Positions 6,218 to 14,002 of a DNA stretch of 17,285 nucleotides are shown piece after piece (position 1 is the stretch's first letter; every line of letters begins with the position of its first letter). The position numbers and the translations under genes were made by a program. This DNA comes from CAZUMW01 sp964621615 (GTDB taxonomy: Bacteria; Desulfobacterota; WTBG01; CAIYCZ01; CAIRTM01). The notes beneath the pieces were generated by a model. It was not told the DNA's origin. It ran no database searches and was given only the letters and a program-made list of their open reading frames with translations. Location: NCBI GenBank assembly GCA_964621615.1, contig CAZUMW010000065.1, positions 1 to 17,285 on the forward strand, in the 5' to 3' direction.

Positions 6218-6243
6218 ATAGGATATTTTATCACCATTGTCAA
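6215..6243 (-). promoter_or_regulatory. Promoter candidate of the tyrosine recombinase gene
   Basis: On the minus strand TTGACA (6243-6238) is followed after 17 bases by TATGTC (6220-6215). The -35 is consensus and the -10 is weak. The -10 overlaps the inverted repeat shared with the divergent promoter. The leader to the recombinase start would be about 110 bases. Confidence 0.35.
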
Positions 6244-6286
6244 TATTATTATTGAAGCCGCACGCAAATTTGTGTAGATTATATCT

Positions 6287-6454
6287 ATGGAAAACAAAAC
6301 CCGAAAAGTCGTTTCCTTCAAAGCAGACCCGGAAGTACGGGAAATTCTGGAAAAACTGGCCGCGGATGAATACCGCCCGCTGTCGTTTCAGGTGGAAAAG
6401 ATTGTAATAGAATGGTTAAGAGAGAAGGGACTGCTGAATAAAAAAGAAAAGTAA
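6287..6454 (+). CDS. Ribbon-helix-helix (Arc/MetJ/CopG-like) DNA-binding protein
   Basis: This is a complete 55-residue protein. 'KVVSFKADPEVREILEKLA' gives the antiparallel beta strand (alternating V-S-K) and helix 1. 'SFQVEKIVIEWLREKGLL' gives helix 2, the pattern of RHH repressors. No strong ribosome site is seen before the ATG. It lies alone, divergent from the tyrosine recombinase, with an inverted repeat in the shared control region, so autoregulation and control of the recombinase are likely. No toxin gene follows, so an antitoxin role is not supported. The defence locus starts 285 bases downstream on the same strand. Confidence 0.8.
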   Translation: MENKTRKVVSFKADPEVREILEKLAADEYRPLSFQVEKIVIEWLREKGLLNKKEK

Positions 6455-6649
6455 ATGCGATTGGATTATTGTTTTTTTGTAACACTACCCCGCACACTGC
6501 CATCCATTTATTCGTAAAAACCATAAGCCTTTAATTATCCACACACATGATTTTTTGCACGCAAAGTATAAACACCCTGTATTATTGCGTTTGCCATGTT
6601 CATGACAAATACCGCAATTAAATATAAAAAATGATGTTATTTTAAATAA

Positions 6650-6676
6650 TTGACTAAACATAATGCATTTGATAAT
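6650..6676 (+). promoter_or_regulatory. Promoter candidate of the defence locus
   Basis: TTGACT (6650-6655) and GATAAT (6671-6676) are separated by 15 bases, short of the optimum. The spacer holds TAATGCAT (6661-6668), the same octamer as at 892-899 and 1378-1385. An inverted repeat TTGG-CAA-CCAA follows at 6687-6697. The remainder of the 6455-6739 gap is AT-rich and holds no gene that I can see. Confidence 0.42.
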
Positions 6677-6739
6677 CTTTGATCATTTGGCAACCAATAA
6701 CGTTCCCAAACAAAACATCTACAGTTGCTAAATCTCGCC

Positions 6740-9610
6740 ATGCTCACCCCGTACCATGCAAAATATTTTGCTTATGAACTTACCCGACAAGGGGGATCCG
6801 GGGTAGAACGCCTGTCACGGTCTCTATTTGATGCCTGTGTCGATCTCAACCCGCATCAAATCGAGGCCGCCCTGTTTGCGCTGCGATCTCCGATTTCTAA
6901 GGGGGTGTTGTTGGCTGATGAGGTCGGTCTGGGCAAAACAATTGAAGCCGGCATTGTGCTTTGTCAATATTGGGCTGAGAATAAACGGCGGCTTCTCATT
7001 GTATGCCCGGCATCACTTCGCAAACAGTGGAGCCTTGAGCTTCAAGAAAAATTCAATTTACCCTCAGTCATTATCGACGCACGGGCCTATCGTCAGGCTG
7101 CTAAAAACGGTACCGTTAATCCATTTGAAGCCCCATCGGTTGTAATCACCTCAATAAACTTTGCCAGCCGGAATGCAGATAAAATTCGGCTGACCGACTG
7201 GGATCTTGTGGTCGTTGACGAAGCCCACAAGCTGCGCAATGCATACCGCCCCAGTAACAAAATGGGGCAGAATATCCGATGGGCACTTGAAGATCATAAA
7301 AAAATTTTGCTTACCGCAACACCGCTTCAAAATTCGCTTCTTGAGCTCTATGGGCTTTCTACCATTATTGATGAATTTATTTTTGGTGATGAAACCTCCT
7401 TTCGAGCGCAGTATGCAAACATCGGTACGGATGTTGCTGAACTTCGCAACCGATTAAATACCTTTTGCAAGCGCACGCTTCGCAGCCAGGTGTTGGAGTA
7501 TGTTCGCTATACGGAACGCCGGCTTATCACCCGCCCTTTTAAGCCTTCCGATAATGAACACCGCCTGTATGAAGCGGTTTCTGCTTTTTTGCAGCGGGAA
7601 GACACCTATGCTATTCCAACAAACCAAAGACATCTGACCATCCTGATTTTGCACAAATTACTGGCGTCATCCTCACATGCGGTTGCCGCAACCCTTGAGA
7701 CCATGCGGCAGCGTCTTTGCGCAATTCGTGAGGGACTTACTACCGAAGATGATGTGGCAGAACATATTATCACTGACGAAGACATAGAGGACGAACTGCT
7801 GGAAGAATTCATCACCGGTGAAGAACCGCAAACCGAACCGGAAGGAGACGACCAATCTGCTGGTATTGATCGCCGGAAACTTGATGCTGAAATCAGGGAA
7901 CTGGAACGTTACGCCTCCTGGGCGAACAGCATCGACATTGACACAAAATCGCAGGCACTTCTGAAAGCACTTGAAATAGGCTTTGCCGAGCTTGATTCGA
8001 TGGGCGCTGAGAAAAAAGCGGTTATCTTTACAGAATCGCGCCGGACACAAGCGTATCTAAAAAAATTTCTCGATGCAAACGGTTACGCTGATTCAGTAAT
8101 TACTTTTAACGGAACCAATACCGATCAACAGTCCCGCGTTATTTATGACCGGTGGGTTCGGACAAACCAGGAAAGCGGTCGCGTGACCGGATCGCGGCCC
8201 GTTGATACCCGCACAGCCTTAATAGAATATTTTCGTGATCATGCCTCCATAATGATCGCAACCGAGGCAGCTGCAGAAGGCGTCAATCTACAGTTCTGCT
8301 CGCTGGTTCTGAATTATGATCTGCCATGGAATCCCCAGCGGATCGAACAGCGTATCGGACGTTGCCATCGGTATGGCCAGAAATTTGATGTGGTTGTTAT
8401 CAATTTTTTAAATGAGCGCAATGCTGCAGATCGGCGTGTGTATGAATTGCTGGATGAAAAATTTCATTTGTTTCGCGGCGTTTTCGGGGCTTCCGATGAT
8501 GTGCTTGGCAGCATTGAGTCCGGGGTCGATTTCGAAAAACGTATTTTGTCGATCTACCAGCAATGTCGCGGTTCTGAAGAGATTGAAGAAGCTTTTAATA
8601 ACCTTCAAAGTGCAATGGATGACAGCATTCAGTCCAGAATGGCTGAAACACGTCAGATGCTGCTTGAGCATTTTGATGAGGACGTGCACACCCGTTTGCG
8701 AGTGAACCTCGACGGAACACGTCAGCGGCTTGATCAAATGGGCAAACGCTTCTGGCTGCTTACAAAACACATAATTGATACACATGCACGGTTCGATGAT
8801 GATAACTATTCGTTTGACCTTGTAAATACACCAATTGATGAGGCTGAACCCGGCCGTTATCATCTTATTTCCAAAACAGAGCGGAACATTCCCAGCCATT
8901 TTCTTTATCGCCTTTCTCACCCCCTGGGTGAACATGTTATTGCAGCAGCCAAAGAGACTGCCTGCCCTTCCGCAACCGTCACATTTGATGTTTCCGACCA
9001 TCCGACTAAAATATCACTCGTAGAGAGACTCAGAGGTCTGGCCGGCTGGCTTTGCCTTCAGCGGCTGCTGATAACGTCTTTTGAGCGGGAAGAATATTTA
9101 TTGTTTTCGGGAATAACTGACGAAGGCCGATCATTGAACCAAGAAACCTGTGAAAAGCTTTTCCATTGCCATGCAACGGTTGACGGTGGCATAATGATGC
9201 CCGGACCGGATTCGGATCGGTTGACGGCAGAGGCGGACCGTCATGTTAAGGCCATGGTTGCCCATTCGCTTGAAACAAACAACCGCCTGTTTAATGAAGC
9301 GCGTGAGCGGCTTGAAAAGTGGGCTGATGATATGGTGGTTGCTGCTGAAAAAGAATTGAAGGATATAAAAAATCAGATAAAAAACAACAATCGGCAGGCT
9401 CGATTGGCAGAAACCATAGAAGAGCAGCATCAGGTGCAGGCCCGCATACGTGACTTTGAAGCAAAAAAACGGCGTCAGCGCCGGCGAATTTTTGATATTG
9501 AGGATGAGATTATCGAAAAACGCGATTCATTAATATCAGCGCTTGAAAAACGTATGTCACAGCAGACAACCCTGGAACCGCTGTTTACCATTCGCTGGAG
9601 TGTCGTGTAA
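6740..9610 (+). CDS. SNF2-type helicase of a restriction/defence locus (DrmD-like)
   Basis: This 956-residue protein starts at the ATG at 6740. The TTG at 6725 is possible, but MLTPYHAKYFAYEL is the family-like N-terminus; neither start has a strong ribosome site. The helicase motifs run in order: 'LNPHQIEAALFAL' (Q-like), DEVGLGKT (60-67, Walker A), VVVDEAHKLRN (DEAH at 160-163), LLTATPLQNS (192-195), 'KKAVIFTESRRTQAYL', ATEAAAEGVNLQ (507 on), and QRIGRCHRYGQ (537-547). A Glu/Asp-rich linker separates the two RecA lobes. The C-terminal third is charged coiled coil ('ELKDIKNQIKNNNRQ' onward). This architecture is that of SNF2 translocases in methylase-associated defence loci such as DISARM class 1 DrmD. 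It probably translocates on DNA to license or direct the nucleases. The methyltransferase gene follows after 16 bases. Confidence 0.93.
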   Translation: MLTPYHAKYFAYELTRQGGSGVERLSRSLFDACVDLNPHQIEAALFALRSPISKGVLLADEVGLGKTIEAGIVLCQYWAENKRRLLIVCPASLRKQWSLELQEKFNLPSVIIDARAYRQAAKNGTVNPFEAPSVVITSINFASRNADKIRLTDWDLVVVDEAHKLRNAYRPSNKMGQNIRWALEDHKKILLTATPLQNSLLELYGLSTIIDEFIFGDETSFRAQYANIGTDVAELRNRLNTFCKRTLRSQVLEYVRYTERRLITRPFKPSDNEHRLYEAVSAFLQREDTYAIPTNQRHLTILILHKLLASSSHAVAATLETMRQRLCAIREGLTTEDDVAEHIITDEDIEDELLEEFITGEEPQTEPEGDDQSAGIDRRKLDAEIRELERYASWANSIDIDTKSQALLKALEIGFAELDSMGAEKKAVIFTESRRTQAYLKKFLDANGYADSVITFNGTNTDQQSRVIYDRWVRTNQESGRVTGSRPVDTRTALIEYFRDHASIMIATEAAAEGVNLQFCSLVLNYDLPWNPQRIEQRIGRCHRYGQKFDVVVINFLNERNAADRRVYELLDEKFHLFRGVFGASDDVLGSIESGVDFEKRILSIYQQCRGSEEIEEAFNNLQSAMDDSIQSRMAETRQMLLEHFDEDVHTRLRVNLDGTRQRLDQMGKRFWLLTKHIIDTHARFDDDNYSFDLVNTPIDEAEPGRYHLISKTERNIPSHFLYRLSHPLGEHVIAAAKETACPSATVTFDVSDHPTKISLVERLRGLAGWLCLQRLLITSFEREEYLLFSGITDEGRSLNQETCEKLFHCHATVDGGIMMPGPDSDRLTAEADRHVKAMVAHSLETNNRLFNEARERLEKWADDMVVAAEKELKDIKNQIKNNNRQARLAETIEEQHQVQARIRDFEAKKRRQRRRIFDIEDEIIEKRDSLISALEKRMSQQTTLEPLFTIRWSVV

Positions 9611-9626
9611 GGAGGAAAGGTTCACT

Positions 9627-11462
9627 ATGTCACAAAACCTTGAAAAACTGAAAACACTACTGGCAGAGCTGTTTATGCTTGACCGGGCAGATTTGGATTT
9701 CGGTATTTTCCGCATCATGAATCAGAAACATGATGAAATTATGCAGTTTCTTGATAAAGATCTCCTGCCCCAGGTTCAGGAGGCATTCACGCAGTATCGC
9801 TCGTCGGACAAATCGATGCTGGAAGATAAATTACAGAAAGCAGTAGCCGGTGCAGAGGCTGCCGGCTTTGATCCGGATCAGTCACCGAAAGTGCAAGATC
9901 TGCGTGAAGAGCTCTCTGCCTACACCGTTGATATTACCCAGCTTGAAAACGAGGTTTTTTCCGATCTGTACAGCTTTTTCCGCCGCTATTACCACAACGG
10001 CGATTTCCTTTCACTGCGGCGTTATAAGGCAGGAGTATATGCCATCCCGTATGAAGGCGAAGAAGTAAAACTGCACTGGGCCAATGCCGACCAGTACTAC
10101 ATTAAGTCATCCGAATACCTGCGCGACTATACCTTTAAACTCGATAGCGGCAGCAGGGTCCACTTTAAGCTGACAGACGCTGATGTAGAAAAAGACAACG
10201 TTAAGGCTGCCGCCGGAACAGAGAGACGTTTTATTTTATCAGAGGAAAATCCTGTACAGGAGGAAAACGGCGAGCTGTTCATCCGGTTTGAATATCGTCC
10301 TGATACACAAAAGCGCAAACAGGAAGTGCTCAACCAGCAGGCAGTTGAAAGCATTTTGAGCATATCCGGCTTCGCAGAATGGGTTGCTCAGCTTTCAGAA
10401 CCGAGTCCGACGCCTAAAAATCCGAAACGCACCCTTCTTGAAAAACACCTTACCGACTATACTGCCCGAAACACATTCGATTATTTTATTCATAAAGACC
10501 TTGGCGGCTTCCTGCGCCGGGAACTTGATTTTTACATCAAAAACGAAATCATGCACCTTGACGATATCGAGGAGGCTACCGCCCCTCGTGTGGAACAGTA
10601 CCTGAGCAAAATCAGAGTTATCCGCCGCATCGCCCATAAGATTATTGATTTTCTTGCACAGCTGGAGGAATTCCAAAAAAAGCTCTGGCTTAAGAAAAAG
10701 TTTGTCGTCGAGACAAACTACTGCATCACACTCGATCGGGTACCAGAAGAACTCTATCCAGCTATTGCAGCCAACGATGCCCAGCGGCAGGAGTGGGTTC
10801 GTCTGTTTGCTATTGACGAGATTACGCCGCAAACCATTACCGAAAACGGTCAACAGATGATCGGAGATGAAACCGTTGCCTACAGCGAGTCGCTCACCGT
10901 CGAATTTCTGAAAGACAATCCCTATCTGGTGCTCGACACAAAATTTTTTGATGACGATTTCAAAACCGCTTTGATAGCTTCGATTGACAATTTGGATGAG
11001 CAGTGCGATGGACTCTTGATACATTCAGAGAATTTTCAGGCGTTGAATCTGCTGCAGGAACGATATCGGGAACAGGTTAAGTGTGTGTATATCGATCCGC
11101 CGTATAATACTTCAGAAAACACTTTCCTATACAAGAATGCCTATAAACATTCTTCATGGATGTCTATGATGGCTAACAGCTTAACCATTGTGCCAAACTT
11201 GCTGAATCGTTTTGGTGTTTTGATGGGAGCAATTGATGATACTGAATATTCAAACTTCAAAACCTTGCTGTCGAATGTGTTTGGGGAAGAAAACTATGTT
11301 GGAACAGTATCTGTCGAAGTCAATCCTGCTGGGCAGAATATCAGACCCAACGTTCCTGCTCGAAGCCATGATTACTTCCATATATTTTCTAAACATATCG
11401 AAGAAATCAGAATGATTGTAAGAAGCTTAACATCAGAGGAGCAAAAACAATATAAAGAATAA
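9627..11462 (+). CDS. Type III-like adenine methyltransferase, N-terminal part up to an in-frame stop
   Basis: The start is fixed by AAGGAGGA about 10 bases before the ATG. The 611 residues cover the long N-terminal region typical of these Mod-like enzymes ('LFMLDRADLDFGIFRIMN', 'FSDLYSFFRRYYHNGDF', 'LSLRRYKAGVYAIPYEGEEV', 'NADQYYIKSSEYLRDYTF'). They also contain catalytic motif IV, DPPYNT (490-495), within 'VKCVYIDPPYNTSENTFLYK'. The frame then stops at TAA 11460-11462, at codon 612, just inside the target-recognition region. The same frame continues after the stop with matching sequence for another 424 codons. Alone, this product lacks the SAM-binding FxGxG motif and should not methylate DNA. 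The intact enzyme would add a methyl group to adenine N6 in the host recognition site and so protect it from the linked nucleases. Confidence 0.93.
   Translation: MSQNLEKLKTLLAELFMLDRADLDFGIFRIMNQKHDEIMQFLDKDLLPQVQEAFTQYRSSDKSMLEDKLQKAVAGAEAAGFDPDQSPKVQDLREELSAYTVDITQLENEVFSDLYSFFRRYYHNGDFLSLRRYKAGVYAIPYEGEEVKLHWANADQYYIKSSEYLRDYTFKLDSGSRVHFKLTDADVEKDNVKAAAGTERRFILSEENPVQEENGELFIRFEYRPDTQKRKQEVLNQQAVESILSISGFAEWVAQLSEPSPTPKNPKRTLLEKHLTDYTARNTFDYFIHKDLGGFLRRELDFYIKNEIMHLDDIEEATAPRVEQYLSKIRVIRRIAHKIIDFLAQLEEFQKKLWLKKKFVVETNYCITLDRVPEELYPAIAANDAQRQEWVRLFAIDEITPQTITENGQQMIGDETVAYSESLTVEFLKDNPYLVLDTKFFDDDFKTALIASIDNLDEQCDGLLIHSENFQALNLLQERYREQVKCVYIDPPYNTSENTFLYKNAYKHSSWMSMMANSLTIVPNLLNRFGVLMGAIDDTEYSNFKTLLSNVFGEENYVGTVSVEVNPAGQNIRPNVPARSHDYFHIFSKHIEEIRMIVRSLTSEEQKQYKE
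11460..11462 (+). other. In-frame ochre codon splitting the methyltransferase
   Basis: This TAA is in the frame that begins at 9627 and continues to 12737 (1,036 codons with this one counted). The translation reads ...EEQKQYKE-stop-DSKGLFYWDNLRRRGG..., with family-like sequence on both sides, so one base change (for example from AAA, GAA or CAA) explains it. No simple-sequence repeat is nearby, and the following base G is not a known strong readthrough context. Confidence 0.9.
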
Positions 11463-11576
11463 GACAGTAAAGGCCTTTTTTATTGGGACAACCTTCGTCG
11501 CAGAGGTGGCAATTCACGACCCTCTGATAGGCCAAAGCAATGGTTCCCTCTTTTTGTAAATGGTAAAAAAGTCCGA

Positions 11577-12737
11577 GTGCCGGAAATGGAATGGGATGAT
11601 TCATCAAATAAATGGATTATTCAAGAAGAATGTAATTCGGATGAAGTGGCAATATGGCCAATTGATCCAAAAGGTGAAAAAAGGATTTGGCGTGTAAATC
11701 CAGATGGTGCACGCCGCGAAATAGCAGAAGATGAAATTTCAGTAATTCATAAGGCTGGTCGTCAAGAAATTTCTAAAAAATCACGTCAACCAGAGGGGAA
11801 AAAACCGAAGACTCTTTGGACAAAGCCAAAGTACTCGGCAACTAGCCACGGCACCAAGCTATTGTTTGACATCCTTGGATCTGGTATGCATTTTAGTTAT
11901 CCCAAATCTATACATTTAACGGCAGATGCCATAAGGTATTGGGCTGATGAATCAACTGAAATATTGGACCACTTCGCCGGCTCAGGCACCACAGGCCATG
12001 CCGTTATTAATCTCAACCGTGAAGATGGCGGAAAAAGAAAATATATTCTTGTGGAGATGGGTGCTTATTTTGATACGGTGCTGAAGCCGCGTATTCAGAA
12101 AGTGGTGTACTCAAAAGACTGGAAAAACGGAAAGCCGGTATCACGTGAAGGCATCAGCCATATGTTTAAATATGTCCGGCTGGAGTCCTATGAGGATGCC
12201 CTCAACAATCTAAAGCTCAAACGCACTAAAGGCCAGCAGGACCTGCTGGCTCAGGTAGACACGTTCCGGGAGGACTACATGCTTTCGTATATGCTCGATG
12301 TTGAGAGCCGGGGCAGTGCATCGCTGCTGGATATAGAGGCGTTTGAAAATCCTTTTGATTACAAACTGAATATTGCAACCGGGAATGTCGGTGAGAGTAA
12401 ACCGGTGCGGATAGATCTGGTGGAGACATTCAATTACCTTATCGGATTGGCGGTTGATCATATCGACCATATTCGCGGCTTTCGCGTGGTGCAGGGAACA
12501 ACCCGCAAAGGCGAAAAAACGCTCATCATCTGGCGTAACCTGCAGGAAAAATCAAACGGGGATCTGGATACTTTTTTCCGCAAACAGGAATACAATCCCC
12601 GTGATCGTGAGTTCGACCTGATTTATGTGAACGGTGACAACAACCTTGAAAACCTGCGCCGAGAGGATGAAACCTGGAAAGTCCGCCCGATAGAAGAGGA
12701 ATTCCTGCGCCGCATGTTCAGTGTTAAGGATGTGTGA
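11577..12737 (+). CDS. Type III-like adenine methyltransferase, C-terminal part after the in-frame stop
   Basis: This is the same reading frame as the upstream half. The homologous sequence begins at 11463, directly after the TAA (DSKGLFYWDNLRRRGGNSRP). The given start is the first GTG, 11577; an ATG follows at 11586. Neither has a ribosome site, so separate translation is doubtful. It holds the rest of the target-recognition region ('WFPLFVNGKKVRVPE' lies partly before 11577; then 'WPIDPKGEKRIWRVNPDGA'). The SAM-binding motif I follows as LDHFAGSGTTGHAV (FAGSGTT at residues 783-789 of the full frame), then 'YILVEMGAYFDTVLKPRIQK'. The order DPPY, then target recognition, then FxGxG marks a beta-class enzyme. 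A C-terminal domain of about 200 residues follows. The stop is TGA. Conservation after the nonsense codon suggests the break is recent or is bypassed. Confidence 0.88.
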   Translation: MPEMEWDDSSNKWIIQEECNSDEVAIWPIDPKGEKRIWRVNPDGARREIAEDEISVIHKAGRQEISKKSRQPEGKKPKTLWTKPKYSATSHGTKLLFDILGSGMHFSYPKSIHLTADAIRYWADESTEILDHFAGSGTTGHAVINLNREDGGKRKYILVEMGAYFDTVLKPRIQKVVYSKDWKNGKPVSREGISHMFKYVRLESYEDALNNLKLKRTKGQQDLLAQVDTFREDYMLSYMLDVESRGSASLLDIEAFENPFDYKLNIATGNVGESKPVRIDLVETFNYLIGLAVDHIDHIRGFRVVQGTTRKGEKTLIIWRNLQEKSNGDLDTFFRKQEYNPRDREFDLIYVNGDNNLENLRREDETWKVRPIEEEFLRRMFSVKDV

Positions 12738-12839
12738 GGGAGATCTGTTTTTTTCAGGTCCGAAACGCGGCTGATATTGGCAGTGAACTTCACAAATTCA
12801 AGAAACCAGCCATATCCAAGGTGGGTGCAGGCAACAAAA

Positions 12840-12883
12840 TTAGATGAACCTTAGATAAACCTTAGACAAACTTTAGATGAACT
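12840..12883 (+). repeat. Four tandem 11-bp repeats
   Basis: Four head-to-tail copies of TTAGAYRAACY start at 12840, 12851, 12862 and 12873: TTAGATGAACC, TTAGATAAACC, TTAGACAAACT and TTAGATGAACT. The period is one DNA helical turn and not a multiple of three. They end 16 bases before the ATG of the DUF1016 gene, within a 162-bp gap that otherwise shows no gene, so they form its leader or control region. Confidence 0.92.
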
Positions 12884-12899
12884 TGATACCTTTAATATC

Positions 12900-13928
12900 A
12901 TGAGTAAACATCCGACAAAACTACCAGCCGATTACGCGGTTCTGCTTGCCGAAATAAAGAAACGGGTCCGCTCTGCTCAGTATGCTGCCCTCAGAGTAGT
13001 TAATAAAGAGCTGGTCGGCCTGTATTGGGACATCGGACGGCTGATTGTGGAACGCCAGGCCGTGGAGACGTGGGGTAAATCAACTGTCCAGCAACTTGCT
13101 GGCGATCTGCAAGCGGAATTTCCCGGTACAGGTGGTTTTTCGGCTTCCAACCTTTGGCGCATGAAGGGGTTTTACGAGTCGTATCAGGGTGTTGAAAAAC
13201 TCGCACCACTGGTGCGAGAAATTGGCTGGAGCCATAACATCGTAATCATGGAGCGCTGTTCCGATCCGCTGGAACGTGAGTTTTATATTCGAATGACCTG
13301 CAAATTTGGCTGGTCAAAAAATGTACTGATTAACCAGATCGAAAACCAGAGTTATGAAAAATCACTGAGCGGCCAGACTAACTTTGACCAGGCATTGACG
13401 CCGGAACTGCGTGCACAGGCCAAACTGGCGGTGAAAGACGAATACACTTTTGATTTTCTGGAGTTGGGGGAAGAACATAGCGAGCGAGAACTGGAGCGTA
13501 CGCTCATTGCTCGTATTGAGGAATTTCTGACAACCATGGGGGGGCAGTTTACGTTCATGGGTAGCCAGTATCGTCTAGAGGTGGACGGCGATGAGTATTT
13601 TATCGATTTGCTGCTGTTTCACCGCCGGCTGAAGGCACTTGTTGCTATTGAGCTCAAGATTGGCAAGTTTCAGCCTGAATTTGTGGGCAAAATGCAATTC
13701 TACCTCACCGCTCTCGACCAACAGGTGCGCCTGGAAGACGAAAATCCTTCCATCGGTATTATTCTCTGCAAAGAAAAGAACCGGACTGTGGTTGAATATG
13801 CCCTGCACGATGCCCGTAAACCCATTGGAGTTGCGACGTACCGTATCATGAAACGTTTGCCCGAAGAACTCAAGGGGCAGCTTCCGTCACCGAAAGAAAT
13901 TTCCAGGTTGCTTGACAATATTGGATGA
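12900..13928 (+). CDS. DUF1016/YhcG PDDEXK nuclease
   Basis: This 342-residue protein has the normal length for the family. The N-terminal DUF1016 domain (about 10-155) is shown by 'VVNKELVGLYWDIGRLI', WGKSTVQQLAGDL, 'GFSASNLWRMKGFYESY', and 'REIGWSHNIVIMERC'. The C-terminal nuclease domain (about 180-330) has 'YRLEVDGDEYFIDLLLFHRR' with D236, then 'ALVAIELKIGKFQPEF' with E251 and K253 (ExK) and Q266 in MQFYL, as in PDDEXK enzymes. YhcG proteins are often embedded in restriction-modification loci. Here it sits between the methyltransferase and the Res-like gene. No ribosome site is obvious before the ATG; the 11-bp repeats lie just upstream. It is predicted to cut DNA as a second nuclease of the locus. 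The exact job is inferred. Confidence 0.95.
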   Translation: MSKHPTKLPADYAVLLAEIKKRVRSAQYAALRVVNKELVGLYWDIGRLIVERQAVETWGKSTVQQLAGDLQAEFPGTGGFSASNLWRMKGFYESYQGVEKLAPLVREIGWSHNIVIMERCSDPLEREFYIRMTCKFGWSKNVLINQIENQSYEKSLSGQTNFDQALTPELRAQAKLAVKDEYTFDFLELGEEHSERELERTLIARIEEFLTTMGGQFTFMGSQYRLEVDGDEYFIDLLLFHRRLKALVAIELKIGKFQPEFVGKMQFYLTALDQQVRLEDENPSIGIILCKEKNRTVVEYALHDARKPIGVATYRIMKRLPEELKGQLPSPKEISRLLDNIG

Positions 13929-14002
13929 CTTTTCAAATCAGCACAATCCGAACGGTCATTGGCAGGGGGCTGTTGTGTTGTGTAGTGCGGGATATATCAT
14001 AA

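Noticed and set aside
8408..9001. Long antisense open frames inside the helicase, methyltransferase and Res genes (also 10395-11024 and 15668-16243)
   Set aside because: They lie wholly opposite well-supported genes with complete motif sets and show the composition of shadow frames.
11460..11462. Alternative genetic code in which TAA is read as an amino acid
   Set aside because: TAA ends several other genes here at natural family ends (for example the helicase stop at 9608-9610), so a code change does not fit.
12738..12839. Terminator after the methyltransferase (AGATCT followed by a T-run near 12750)
   Set aside because: The 6-bp palindrome is too small to form a convincing terminator stem.
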